A stretch of 64,000 nucleotides of DNA from NCBI GenBank assembly GCA_023428065.1, contig JAEYZI010000069.1, positions 29,838 through 93,837 of the forward strand. The letters run 5' to 3'. Of this stretch, positions 52,369 through 61,368 are shown piece after piece. Source of the DNA: Actinomycetes bacterium. Lineage in GTDB: Bacteria; Actinomycetota; Actinomycetes; Actinomycetales; Microbacteriaceae. Every line of letters starts with the position of its first letter. The first letter of the stretch is position 1. A model generated the notes under the pieces. That model was not told the DNA's origin. It made no database searches and worked only from the letters and a program-made list of their open reading frames with translations. The translations under genes and the position numbers were made by a program.

Positions 52369-53966
52369 GCGGCTCCCGTGCCGACCGACTCCACGGCCTC
52401 CTCGATGCGGGGGAAGAGCGGCTCGAGTGCCCGCACGAGCGAGCCCGGCTGCAGCACGCCCCACGTTCCGGCGTCGCGGATGCGCTGCTCGGTGAGCGGG
52501 CCGAGCGCGTCGCCTGCGAGCGCCGCCCACAGCTTGCCCGTCGCGAGGGGCATGACGGGCGCGAGGAGGGTCGCGAGGGCGCGGAGACCCTCGGATGCCG
52601 TGTAGAGCACGGTGCCGAGGCGCGCCCGGGTGGCGTCGTCCTTCGCGAGCACCCACGGCTCCTGCTCGGTGATGTAGCCGTTCAGCTCGTCGACGATCGT
52701 CCAGATCGCGGCGATCGCCTCATTGATCGCGAAACGCTCGATCGCGGCGTCGGCGTCGGCCGCCGCCTTCGCGACCGTGCGCTGGATGGCGAGGTCGGCA
52801 TCCGTGTACCCGGCGGGCGCGGGCAGCGCGCCGTCGTAGTAGCGGCCGACCATCGCGATGACGCGCGAGGCGAGGTTGCCGAAGCCGTTCGCGAGCTCGG
52901 CCTGGTAGCGGGCGGAGAGGTCCTCCCAGCTGAACGAGCCGTCCTGGCCGAAGGTGATCGCGCGCAGGAAGTAGTAGCGGAACGCGTCCGAGCCGAAGGT
53001 GTCGGTGATCTGCTGCGGCGCGATGCCCGTGAGCTTCGACTTCGACATCTTCTCGCCGCCGACGAGCAGCCAGCCGTGGCCGAAGACGCGGTGCGGCACG
53101 GGCAGCCCGGCCGCCATGAGCATGGCCGGCCAGATGACGGCGTGGAAGCGGGCGATGTCCTTGCCGACGAGGTGGTAGGCGGGCCAGCGGCGGGCGAACT
53201 GCTCCTCGTCGGTGCCGTAGCCGACGGCGGTGATGTAGTTGAGCAGGGCGTCGAACCACACGTAGACGACGTGCGACGGATCCCACGGCACCTTGATGCC
53301 CCAGTCGAAGCTCGAGCGCGAGATCGAGAGGTCGGACAGGCCCTGGCGCACGAACTGCACGATCTCGTTGCGCACGCTCTCGGGCTGCACGAAGTCGGGC
53401 TGCGTCTCGTAGAGGTCGAGCAGCGCATCCGTGAACTGGCTCATGCGGAAGAAGTAGTTCTTCTCGCGCAGCACCTCGACGGGGCGCGAGTGGATGCGGC
53501 ACACGAGCTGGCCGGCGTAGTCGCCCACCTCGGTGAGCTCGAGGTCGTCGAGCTGCTTGTACTCCTCGCAGCCGACGCAGTAGTAGCCCTCGTACTCGCC
53601 CGAGTAGATGAAGCCGTCGTCGTAGAGCTTCTGCAGGAAGAGTGCGACGGCGTCCTCGTGGCGCGGCTCGGTCGTGCGGATGAAGTCGTCGTTGGCGATG
53701 TCGATCGTCTGAAGCAGCGGCAGCCAGGCCGACTCGACGAGCCGGTCGGCCCACTCCTTCGGCTCGACGCCGTTGGCGACGGCCGTGCGCAGGATCTTCT
53801 GGCCGTGCTCGTCGGTTCCGGTGAGCAGCCACGTGTCGTCGCCCGCCTGGCGGTGCCAGCGCGCGAGCACGTCGGCCGCCACCTCCGTGTAGGCGTGCCC
53901 GATGTGGGGCACGTCGTTGACGTAGAAGATGGGGGTCGTGATGAAGAAGCTCTCGCCGGACGGCAT
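52365..53966 (-). CDS. metG: Methionyl-tRNA synthetase
   Basis: A 533-residue class I synthetase. It has the HIGH motif as HIGHAYTE (residues 19-26), the zinc knuckle with CVGCEEY and later Cys, and KMSKSKLTG (near 305). It is the short form without the C-terminal EMAP/dimerisation domain, as in many actinobacteria. The ATG at 53966 is 7 bases from a -10 element (TAGACT), so the message is close to leaderless. It heads the metG-tatD-rsmA run. Confidence 0.95.
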   Translation of the reverse strand: MPSGESFFITTPIFYVNDVPHIGHAYTEVAADVLARWHRQAGDDTWLLTGTDEHGQKILRTAVANGVEPKEWADRLVESAWLPLLQTIDIANDDFIRTTEPRHEDAVALFLQKLYDDGFIYSGEYEGYYCVGCEEYKQLDDLELTEVGDYAGQLVCRIHSRPVEVLREKNYFFRMSQFTDALLDLYETQPDFVQPESVRNEIVQFVRQGLSDLSISRSSFDWGIKVPWDPSHVVYVWFDALLNYITAVGYGTDEEQFARRWPAYHLVGKDIARFHAVIWPAMLMAAGLPVPHRVFGHGWLLVGGEKMSKSKLTGIAPQQITDTFGSDAFRYYFLRAITFGQDGSFSWEDLSARYQAELANGFGNLASRVIAMVGRYYDGALPAPAGYTDADLAIQRTVAKAAADADAAIERFAINEAIAAIWTIVDELNGYITEQEPWVLAKDDATRARLGTVLYTASEGLRALATLLAPVMPLATGKLWAALAGDALGPLTEQRIRDAGTWGVLQPGSLVRALEPLFPRIEEAVESVGTGAA

Positions 53967-53973
53967 GGCGACG

Positions 53974-53979
53974 AGTCTA
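53974..53979 (-). promoter_or_regulatory. -10 element (TAGACT) for metG
   Basis: Minus-strand TAGACT, seven bases before the metG ATG at 53966. Confidence 0.5.
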
Positions 53980-54009
53980 GTTGCGCGCCCCGCCGCGTGA
54001 CGGCGGGCG

Positions 54010-54015
54010 TAGTCT
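54010..54015 (+). promoter_or_regulatory. -10 element (TAGTCT) for the gene at 54022
   Basis: TAGTCT, six bases (CCCGGC), then ATG at 54022, divergent from the metG element 30 bases away. Confidence 0.5.
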
Positions 54016-54021
54016 CCCGGC

Positions 54022-54465
54022 ATGGAACGCTGGGAGACGCTCGAGGAGATCACCGCCGCCCGTCGGCGGATCGCCGACACCCTCGTCGACTGGGAGCAGC
54101 CTGTCGCCTACGGCATCGGCCTCGTGCCGATCGGGCTCGAGCCGGCGCCCGAGCACTTCCCCGTCGTGAACCACGGCGAGCACCAGCTTCCGGGGGTCGT
54201 GGCGGCCGCGGTCACCGGCTACCGGCGCGGTTCGTGCGTGCTCGAGGTGTCGTTCGCGCAGCTCGACGAGATCATCGAGCGGCTCGAGCCCGCGGAGGCC
54301 TGCACCGAGGTGCAGCATCCGAATCTCTGGTTGTGGCGCGACACGTTCCGCCCGCTGCTCGAGCAGGGGGCCGTGTCGCGGCTCGTCGCCGTCTTCGTGG
54401 CGTCGCTCGACGACCCGGTCGCGGGGCCCGTGGACGCCGCCTTCCGCGCCGCCCTCAGCTCTTGA
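54022..54465 (+). CDS. Hypothetical protein, 147 residues
   Basis: A soluble acidic protein of unknown family, with no signal peptide or membrane helix. It begins MERWETLEEITAARRRIADTLVDWEQ (a helical start) and has a mixed alpha/beta look with LEVSFAQLDEIIERLEPAEACTE and a Trp-rich HPNLWLWRDTF segment. It lies divergent from metG and its last 11 bases overlap the 3' end of rsmI on the opposite strand. A leaderless-type promoter supports expression. No function can be proposed. Confidence 0.68.
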   Translation: MERWETLEEITAARRRIADTLVDWEQPVAYGIGLVPIGLEPAPEHFPVVNHGEHQLPGVVAAAVTGYRRGSCVLEVSFAQLDEIIERLEPAEACTEVQHPNLWLWRDTFRPLLEQGAVSRLVAVFVASLDDPVAGPVDAAFRAALSS

Positions 54466-55261
54466 GCGCCGCCTCGTAGAGCTCGCGGCGCGAGAGGCCC
54501 GTCGCGTCGGCCACCTCGGCCGTCGCGTCCTTGAGCCGGGTGCCGGATGCCGTGAGGGCCCGCACCTGCGCGAGCGCGTCGTCGAAGCTCGCGGTCGCGG
54601 GCGCCGCCCCCGCCACGACGATGACGAGCTCGCCGCGCGTGCCGTCGGCGTAGCGCTCGGCGAGCTCGGCGAGGGTGCCGCGCGCGACCTCCTCGTGGAG
54701 CTTCGTGAGCTCGCGGCAGACGGCGGCGCGGCGCTCGGGGCCGAAGGCGTCCGCGAGGTCGACGAGCGCATCCGCGATGCGGTGCGGCGACTCGAAGAAG
54801 ATGAGCGTGCGCGGTTCTGCGGCGAGCGTGCGGAGGGCGGCGAGGCGGCCCTTGCGCGGCAGGAAGCCCTCGAAGCAGAAGCGGTCGGTGGGCAGCCCCG
54901 AGAGGGCGAGCGCGGTGAGCACGGCGCTCGGGCCGGGGAGCGCGGTCACGGTGACCCCCGCATCCGCGGCCGCCGCGACGAGGGGGAAGCCGGGGTCGGA
55001 GACGGTGGGCATGCCCGCGTCGGTGAGCACGAGCACGTCGCCGTCGCGGGCGAGCTCGACGAGTTCTGCGGCCTTCGCGGTCTCGTTGTGCTCGTGGAGG
55101 GCGATGAGGCGCGGGCGGTTCTCGACGCCGAGCGCGCGCAGCAGCTGCACGGTCGTGCGGGTGTCCTCGGCGGCGATGACCTCGGCGTTCTCGAGCGCCT
55201 CGACGAGCCGGCGGGAGGCGTCGCCGAGGTTGCCGATGGGCGTCGCCGCGAGGATGATCAC
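54455..55261 (-). CDS. rsmI: 16S rRNA (cytidine1402-2'-O)-methyltransferase
   Basis: A 268-residue tetrapyrrole-methylase-fold enzyme that methylates C1402 in the ribosomal P site. It has the N-terminal ILAATPIGNLGDASRR, AEDTRTT, LTDAGMPTVSDPG, LPGPSAVLTALALSG and FEGFLPRKG blocks of RsmI. The GTG at 55261 was chosen because GGGGGAGG lies 8 bases upstream; an in-frame ATG at 55285 would add eight residues. It is divergent from the protein mannosyltransferase, a conserved actinobacterial arrangement. Confidence 0.94.
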   Translation of the reverse strand: MIILAATPIGNLGDASRRLVEALENAEVIAAEDTRTTVQLLRALGVENRPRLIALHEHNETAKAAELVELARDGDVLVLTDAGMPTVSDPGFPLVAAAADAGVTVTALPGPSAVLTALALSGLPTDRFCFEGFLPRKGRLAALRTLAAEPRTLIFFESPHRIADALVDLADAFGPERRAAVCRELTKLHEEVARGTLAELAERYADGTRGELVIVVAGAAPATASFDDALAQVRALTASGTRLKDATAEVADATGLSRRELYEAALKS

Positions 55262-55336
55262 GCGCCCATCCTCCCCCGTCCGCATCCGTCCGCGAGAACG
55301 CCGGCCCCGCTCCGCGCCTCCCCCGCCCCCGGGCCT

Positions 55337-55427
55337 ACGTCGAAAATGCAGGAGATCACGCGGCGACGGCGGCCGGAGTCCCCGGATTTCCGGGGCCGAC
55401 GCGGGATGACTCCTGCATTTTCGACGT
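55337..55427. repeat. 91-base palindromic element between rsmI and the mannosyltransferase gene
   Basis: Outer arms ACGTCGAAAATGCAGGA (55337-55353) and TCCTGCATTTTCGACGT (55411-55427) are a perfect 17-bp inverted repeat. The interior holds a second hairpin, CCCCGGA-TT-TCCGGGG. The AT-rich core of the arms contrasts with the surrounding DNA. It fills most of the 55286-55471 gap. Confidence 0.8.
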
Positions 55428-55471
55428 GGAAGGGAGAGGCGGAGAGCGGGGGTGGCAGGCGGGGGCGCGGC

Positions 55472-55477
55472 TACGAT
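55472..55477 (+). promoter_or_regulatory. -10 element (TACGAT) for the protein mannosyltransferase
   Basis: TACGAT, six bases (GCGGAC), then ATG at 55484. Confidence 0.5.
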
Positions 55478-55483
55478 GCGGAC

Positions 55484-57163
55484 ATGGATGTGCGCGCAGC
55501 CGAGTTCGAGCGCGCGCTTCGCGGAACGGATGGCACGGGGTCCGGAACGGATGGCACGGGTTCGGGCGCGGGTCACGTGGGGGCGGGCGCGGGGCGCGCG
55601 ACGGGGCCCACGGGTTCCCGGCTCGACGAGACGTGGCAGCGCTGGATGGGCGACCCCCGCATCCGCCGCGCGTGGGAGTGGGGCGCCCCCGCCGCCGTGA
55701 TGGCGGTCGCGACCGCGACGCGGCTCGTGGGGCTCGACCACCCGCACGAGATCGTCTTCGACGAGACCTACTACGTGAAGGACGCCTACACGCTCTCGCA
55801 CCTCGGCTACGAGGCGCGCTGGCCCGCGGGCGCCGACGCCTCGTTCGCCGCGGGCGACCCCGACGTGCACCTCACCGACGGCTCGTTCGTCGTACACCCG
55901 CCGCTCGGCAAGTGGATCATCGCGGCGGGGATGGCGGCGTTCGGCACCGACAGCGCGTTCGGCTGGCGTGTCGGCATCGCCGTCGTCGGCGTGCTCCTCG
56001 TGGCCCTCACGATGCTCGTCGCGAAGCGCCTGTTCGCGTCGACGACCCTCGCGGCGCTCGCGGGCGGCCTCCTCGCGATCGACGGCAACGCGATCGTCAT
56101 GAGCCGCGTCTCGCTGCTCGACACCGCGGTCGCCTTCTTCTCGCTCCTCGGCGCCGCATTCGTGCTGTTCGACCGCGCGCACGTCGCCCGCCGCCTTGCC
56201 GCGTGGGCCGCGGAGCGCCGCGCGGCGGGGCTCCCCCTCACCGACGGTCCCGTGCTGTGGGCGCGTCCGTGGCTCATCGCGGCGTCCCTCGCCTTCGGCT
56301 GCGCCGCGAGCGTCAAGTGGAACGGCCTCTACTTCCTCGCGGTGTTCGGCATCTACACGGTGATCGCGGATGCCTTCCTCCGCAAGCGCGAGGGCATCCC
56401 CACGTGGGGCATCGGGGCGGCGCTGCGGCAGGGTCCCGTGAACTTCGTGCTGTTGGTGCCGCTCGCGCTCGTCGTGTACGTCGCGAGCTGGTGGGGCTGG
56501 TTCGCGACCGACGGCGGCTACTACCGGCACTGGATCGAGCACGGGGGCGGCACGGCGTGGGAGGGCGCGCTCGCCTGGGTGCCCACCGCGTTCCAGAACT
56601 GGTGGCACTACCAGGCGTCGATCCTGAATTTCCACGCGGGCCTCTCGACGCCGCACACCTACCAGGCGAATCCGCTCACCTGGCTCTTCCTCGTGCGGCC
56701 GACGAGCATGCACTACGAGAACCTCGGCGACGGGCGGGCGGAGGCGATCCTCGACATCGCGAACCCGTTCCTGTGGTGGGGGGCGACGGCAGCGCTCGGG
56801 TTCCTGTGCGTGCGGGTCGTGCTGCGGCTTCTCCGGGGCCGCACGGTCACGACGGAGGCGTTCATCCTCACGGGCGTCGCGGCGGGCTACCTGCCGTGGC
56901 TGCTGTATCTCGGGCGCACGGTCTTCCAGTTCTACACGATCGCCTTCGAGCCCTTCCTCGTGCTCGCCCTCACGGCGGCGCTCGCGGCGGTCGCGGGTTC
57001 CCGCACCGACCCGGAGCGCCGACGCGTCGCGGGCCTCACGACGGTCGGCGTCTACCTCGGGGTGGTGGCGCTCACCTCGGCGTTCTTCTGGCCCATGTGG
57101 TCGGGTCAGCCGACGCCGGTGTGGTTCCTGCAGCTGCACTACTGGCTCCGCAGCTGGATCTGA
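55484..57163 (+). CDS. Dolichyl-phosphate-mannose-type protein O-mannosyltransferase (PMT)
   Basis: A 559-residue polytopic GT39 enzyme that transfers mannose from polyprenyl-phosphate mannose to Ser/Thr of Sec-exported proteins. After a low-complexity Gly/Thr-rich start (two GTDGTGSG units) the first periplasmic loop has IVFDETYYVKDAY with the essential Asp-Glu pair near residue 91, and HPPLGKW follows. About ten helices are seen, with the PMT C-terminal four-helix domain containing VFQFYTIAFEPF. It targets envelope proteins, possibly including the surface proteins in this window. Confidence 0.92.
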   Translation: MDVRAAEFERALRGTDGTGSGTDGTGSGAGHVGAGAGRATGPTGSRLDETWQRWMGDPRIRRAWEWGAPAAVMAVATATRLVGLDHPHEIVFDETYYVKDAYTLSHLGYEARWPAGADASFAAGDPDVHLTDGSFVVHPPLGKWIIAAGMAAFGTDSAFGWRVGIAVVGVLLVALTMLVAKRLFASTTLAALAGGLLAIDGNAIVMSRVSLLDTAVAFFSLLGAAFVLFDRAHVARRLAAWAAERRAAGLPLTDGPVLWARPWLIAASLAFGCAASVKWNGLYFLAVFGIYTVIADAFLRKREGIPTWGIGAALRQGPVNFVLLVPLALVVYVASWWGWFATDGGYYRHWIEHGGGTAWEGALAWVPTAFQNWWHYQASILNFHAGLSTPHTYQANPLTWLFLVRPTSMHYENLGDGRAEAILDIANPFLWWGATAALGFLCVRVVLRLLRGRTVTTEAFILTGVAAGYLPWLLYLGRTVFQFYTIAFEPFLVLALTAALAAVAGSRTDPERRRVAGLTTVGVYLGVVALTSAFFWPMWSGQPTPVWFLQLHYWLRSWI

Positions 57164-57203
57164 CGGATGCTCGCCCGGATTTCCTGAGCACGCTTCAACG
57201 CGC

Positions 57204-57209
57204 TAGTCT
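57204..57209 (+). promoter_or_regulatory. -10 element (TAGTCT) for the Ig-like membrane protein
   Basis: TAGTCT lies 75 bases before the GTG at 57285, giving a leader of about 69 bases with a GAGG stretch near the start. Confidence 0.4.
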
Positions 57210-57284
57210 TCGCTCGACGGCCACGAGCCCGCCCATCCCACCCGATGACCGTTGACCCACCGATGCCCCACTGACGAGGCACCC

Positions 57285-60011
57285 GTGACCACCACACACG
57301 ACACCCGCACGTCCGCTCCGCGCGCGCCCCGACGCCGGAGAGCGGCCGCGACCGCGCTCGTGCTCGGCGCGCTCGCGTTCGCACCGACGGCGGGCGCGAC
57401 CGCGGCGCCGATCGGTCTGCAGGTCTCGTCCCTGAGCGACGGCTCGCTCGTGCTCCCGGGGGCGCACGCGGTCGCGGGCACCGTCACCTGGGGAGTCGGC
57501 CCCGCCGGCACCGTCACCGTCACGAACGGCGCCAACGGCGACACGTGCACGTTCCCCCTCTCCGACGGCACGTTCTCGTGCCTCGTCGACATCGTGCTGG
57601 GGCCGAACGTCATCGACGTGACCGCGCAGGACGACGGCGACTCCGCGATCGACACCGTGCAGCTCACGGTGCGCGGCATCTCAGCGCCCCTCGTGTTCAC
57701 CTCGCCCGACACCTCGGGCGGCCCGGTCGCGTTCATGCACAGCGACACCCTCCCCTTCGCCGGCACGGGCCCGATCGAGCCCGGGCTGACGGTGTCGATC
57801 CTGTGGAAGGTCGCGGGCGCCGACGACTCCACCTACGACCCGCTGTGCGCCACCAACATCGCCACCGACGGCAGCTGGGCGTGCCCGATCTACGCGCCGA
57901 GCGTCGGCGACCTCACCTTCCGCGCGCGCACCGTCGACACGCAGGGCACCGTGATCACCGACGAGGTCGACCTCGAGATCCTCCCGGTCAGCGTCCCCGA
58001 GGCGAGCTACACCTTCGGACCGGCGTCGGTGGAGGTCGCGGCGACCACCGACTCGACGGACCCGTGGCTCGATCTGTCGCTCTACGGCGTCGGGCCGAAC
58101 TACCCCGTGTCCTACGACTGGGTCGGCCCGCTCGACAACTGCCAGGACGAGGTCGCCGCGCTCGCGTGCACCTTCACGGGGATCACGCCCGGCGTGTGGC
58201 GGATCCACGTCGACGCGTACTACCGCGACCGCAACGACTTCGTGCGGATCCCGTCGGCGCCCACGCTCACCACCACGGTGGGCGCCGACCGCCGGGTCAC
58301 CTTCACCGTGACCAAGCAGCCGGATGCCGAGGTCGACATCCGCGAGTCCGGCTCCGGCACCGTGCTGTGCACGATCGGCGGCACGGGGACGAGCGGCTCG
58401 TGCACGGCGAGCGTGCCGGCCGGCGAGCGCACCTTCACGGCCCAGTCCCGCTCGGTCGGGTTCGTCGCGGCGACGGCGTCCGACGGCTTCGAGCTCGTCG
58501 TGCCGGATGCGTCGCTCCAGGGGCTCTCCGCCCTCACCGTCGGCGAGACCGTCGTCATCCCCGCGGCCCGCGTCGCGCGCACGACGGCTCCGCAGGCAGA
58601 GCCGTGGGAGTGGCGCTATGTCTTCGAGGGCGGTGACGCGCTGCTGCCCGGCGACGTCGTCGGCGTGCGCGGCGACGGCCCGCCGCCCGGCACGGTCGTG
58701 ACCCTCGAGCTCCACTCCACCCCGGTCGTGCTGGGATCGATGATCGTCGGCGACGACCGCACGTTCCGCATCACGGGGATCGTGCCGCTCGACACCGAGC
58801 CCGGCGATCACGAGCTCGTGCTGCGCGCCGAGGTCGCCGGGGAGACGCCGCGGGAGCAGCGGGAACCGATCGGCGTGCGCGCAGTGGAGGCCGAACCCGT
58901 CGCCGAGGCGCCGGTGGAGACGACGGGAACCGCCGCGGGCGGGGGCGCGGCGGACGGCTCGTCGCGCAACGACCCCGGCGCCCCGAACGCGCTGAGCGAC
59001 AGCCTGCCGACGCTGCGCTTCCTGTGGGAGAACCCGGCGGCGCTCGCGGCGGCCGCGGTCCTCGCCCTCGCGCTTCTGTTCCTCGTGTCGATCCCCACCG
59101 AGCTGCTCAACTCCGCCCTCGCGAGCGGCAGCGGCAACCGGGGGCGCGTGCTGCGGACGCTCGCCGCCCTGGGCGAGCGGTCGAGCGCGGCGCTGCACCG
59201 CGTGCTCCGCTCGCGGATCGCCGTCTCCGCTGTCGTGGTCGTCGCGCTGAGCCTCGTGTACTGCTTCGCCGATCCCGGTTTCGGGTTCGATCTCGCCTCG
59301 CTGCGGATGCTGCTGGCGCTCGCGATCGCGCTCTTCGTGCTCACGTGGGGCGTGGGTGCGCTCACGGGCGCCATCGCGCGGCGGGCGTGGGGTGCGCAGG
59401 CGAGCATCGCGGTGGATCTGTCGATCGTGCCGCTCGCGGTGATCGCGGTCATCGTGTCGCGCCTCGTCGACTTCTCCCCCGGCTTCTTCATCGGACTCGC
59501 GATCGGCGTCGAGCTCGTCGTGGCGAGCCGCCGTGCCCGGGTGGGCGCGAGCCTCGTCGGCTTCGGGGTCGTCATCGGGGTGTCGGTGCTCGCGTGGCTC
59601 GGCTACTCGGCGATGGCGGACGCGCCGCTCGACGACTTCGGCGGAGCGCTCGTCAACGACACGCTCGTGGCCATCGCGGTCGAGGGGCTCACGGCCGCCG
59701 CGGTGGCCGCGCTGCCGCTCACCTTCCTCGAGGGGCGTGCGATCTGGGAGGTCTCGAAGCGGCTGTGGCTCGCGGTGTTCCTCGTGGTCCAGTTCGTCTT
59801 CTGCGTCATCGTGCTGCCGACCGCGATGTCGCTCGACGAGGTCGCCGATCTCGGCGTCTGGGCGCTCGTGCTGGGCGGCTACTGCCTCATCACCCTCGCG
59901 ACGTGGCAGTGGCTCGTACGGCGCGACAGAGCTGGCGAGACAGCCGGCGAGAGCGCCCCCGCGGCCGACGACGAAACACGCCGCAACACGTCAGGCACGC
60001 CGGTACCCTGA
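57285..60011 (+). CDS. Large surface protein: Ig-like ectodomain plus multi-helix membrane domain
   Basis: A 908-residue protein. An N-terminal signal (RRRRAAATALVLGALAF) leads to a beta-rich, Cys-containing ectodomain of about 540 residues that looks like several Ig-like repeats, then a Gly/Ala linker (near 555-575) and about seven membrane helices (590-890). The membrane part has PTELLNSAL and LPLTFLEGRAIWE, resembling the actinobacterial FGLLP-motif membrane proteins, although the motif itself reads AALPLTFLEG here. Function is unknown. GTG 57285 was chosen over an upstream TTG because it directly precedes the signal peptide. Confidence 0.78.
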   Translation: MTTTHDTRTSAPRAPRRRRAAATALVLGALAFAPTAGATAAPIGLQVSSLSDGSLVLPGAHAVAGTVTWGVGPAGTVTVTNGANGDTCTFPLSDGTFSCLVDIVLGPNVIDVTAQDDGDSAIDTVQLTVRGISAPLVFTSPDTSGGPVAFMHSDTLPFAGTGPIEPGLTVSILWKVAGADDSTYDPLCATNIATDGSWACPIYAPSVGDLTFRARTVDTQGTVITDEVDLEILPVSVPEASYTFGPASVEVAATTDSTDPWLDLSLYGVGPNYPVSYDWVGPLDNCQDEVAALACTFTGITPGVWRIHVDAYYRDRNDFVRIPSAPTLTTTVGADRRVTFTVTKQPDAEVDIRESGSGTVLCTIGGTGTSGSCTASVPAGERTFTAQSRSVGFVAATASDGFELVVPDASLQGLSALTVGETVVIPAARVARTTAPQAEPWEWRYVFEGGDALLPGDVVGVRGDGPPPGTVVTLELHSTPVVLGSMIVGDDRTFRITGIVPLDTEPGDHELVLRAEVAGETPREQREPIGVRAVEAEPVAEAPVETTGTAAGGGAADGSSRNDPGAPNALSDSLPTLRFLWENPAALAAAAVLALALLFLVSIPTELLNSALASGSGNRGRVLRTLAALGERSSAALHRVLRSRIAVSAVVVVALSLVYCFADPGFGFDLASLRMLLALAIALFVLTWGVGALTGAIARRAWGAQASIAVDLSIVPLAVIAVIVSRLVDFSPGFFIGLAIGVELVVASRRARVGASLVGFGVVIGVSVLAWLGYSAMADAPLDDFGGALVNDTLVAIAVEGLTAAAVAALPLTFLEGRAIWEVSKRLWLAVFLVVQFVFCVIVLPTAMSLDEVADLGVWALVLGGYCLITLATWQWLVRRDRAGETAGESAPAADDETRRNTSGTPVP
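60004..60009 (+). promoter_or_regulatory. -10 element (TACCCT) for metY, inside the end of the preceding gene
   Basis: TACCCT, six bases (GATCGG), then ATG at 60016. It overlaps the last codons of the Ig-like protein gene and leaves no room for a leader or riboswitch. Confidence 0.5.
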
Positions 60012-60015
60012 TCGG

Positions 60016-61368
60016 ATGCCAGACAGCGACGCCGCCTCCCCCACCCCCGGCGCCTCCCACGGCGCCGACCACGCCTGGGGCTTCCGCACCCGGGCGATCC
60101 ACGCGGGCAACATCCCCGACCCCGTGCACGGCGCCCGCGCGCTGCCCATCTACCAGTCGAGCGCGTTCGTCTTCGACGACACCGCGGATGCCGCGGCCCG
60201 CTTCGCGCTGCAGAAGTACGGCAACATCTACTCGCGCCTCGCGAACCCCACGGTCGCCTCCTTCGAGGAGCGCATCGCCTCGCTCGAGGGCGGACTCGGG
60301 GCGGTCGCGACGGCATCCGGGCTCTCGGCCGAGTTCATCACCTTCGCGTCGCTCGCCGGCGCGGGCGACCACATCGTCGCGGCGCAGAGCCTCTACGGCG
60401 GTTCTGTCACCCAGCTCGACGTGACACTGCGCCGCTTCGGCGTCGAGACGACGTTCGTGACGGGCACCGACCCGGCCGACTACGCGGCCGCGATCACCGA
60501 CAAGACGAAGCTCATCTTCGTCGAGTCGATCACGAACCCCTCCGGCGACATCGCCGACCTCGAGGGCCTCGCCGAGGTCGCGCACGCGCACCACCTGCCG
60601 CTCATCGTCGACTCGACCGTCGCGACCCCCTACCTCAACCGCCCCATCGAGTGGGGTGCGGATGTCGTCATCCACTCCGCCACGAAGTTCCTCGGCGGGC
60701 ACGGCACGACCCTCGGCGGCGTCGTCGTCGAGTCGGGACGCTTCCACTGGGCGAACGAGCGCTTCCCGCTCTTCGACCAGGAGGTGCCGCACTACGGCGG
60801 CCTCAACTGGCACGGCAACTTCGGCGAGTACGCGTTCCTCACGCGGCTGCGCGCCGAGCAGCTGCGCGATATCGGCCCCTCGCTCGCGCCGCACTCGGCG
60901 TTCCTGCTCGCGCAGGGGGTCGAGACCCTGCCGTTCCGGATGCAGGCGCACGTCGACAACGCCCGGAAGGTGGCCGAGTTCCTCGCCGCCGACGACCGCA
61001 TCGAGTTCGTCAACTGGGCGGGCCTGTCCTCGCATCCGCACCACGAGCGCGCGAAGCGCTACTTCCCCGCGGGCCCCGGCTCGGTGTTCAGCTTCGGCGT
61101 GAAGGGGTCGGACACGAGCGACTCCCGCTCCGTCGGCCGCCGCTTCATCGAGTCGGTCGAGCTCGCGAGCCACCTCGCCAACATCGGCGACGCGAAGACG
61201 CTCGTGATCCACCCCGCCTCGACGACGCACGCGCAGCTCACCGAGCAGCAGCTGCTCGACGGCGGCGTGCTCCCCGGTCTCGTGCGCATCTCGGTCGGCA
61301 TCGAGGACGCCGACGACATCCTGTACGACCTCGACCGAGCGCTCACCATCGCGACGAGGGGAGAATGA
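60016..61368 (+). CDS. metY: O-acetylhomoserine aminocarboxypropyltransferase (sulfhydrylase)
   Basis: A 450-residue PLP enzyme of the Cys/Met metabolism family, making homocysteine from O-acetylhomoserine and sulfide. The start block FRTRAIHAGNIPDPVHGARALPIYQSS, the YSRLANPT motif and the PLP lysine Lys224 in SATKFLGGHGT are intact, and the length suits MetY rather than shorter MetB/MetZ. A CoA-binding-domain gene overlaps its end (ATGA) and is a frequent partner of metY in actinobacteria. Confidence 0.93.
   Translation: MPDSDAASPTPGASHGADHAWGFRTRAIHAGNIPDPVHGARALPIYQSSAFVFDDTADAAARFALQKYGNIYSRLANPTVASFEERIASLEGGLGAVATASGLSAEFITFASLAGAGDHIVAAQSLYGGSVTQLDVTLRRFGVETTFVTGTDPADYAAAITDKTKLIFVESITNPSGDIADLEGLAEVAHAHHLPLIVDSTVATPYLNRPIEWGADVVIHSATKFLGGHGTTLGGVVVESGRFHWANERFPLFDQEVPHYGGLNWHGNFGEYAFLTRLRAEQLRDIGPSLAPHSAFLLAQGVETLPFRMQAHVDNARKVAEFLAADDRIEFVNWAGLSSHPHHERAKRYFPAGPGSVFSFGVKGSDTSDSRSVGRRFIESVELASHLANIGDAKTLVIHPASTTHAQLTEQQLLDGGVLPGLVRISVGIEDADDILYDLDRALTIATRGE

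Noticed and set aside
60001..60030. Possible SAM or cobalamin riboswitch before metY
   Set aside because: The -10 hexamer lies six bases from the ATG and inside the previous gene, so there is no leader to hold a riboswitch.
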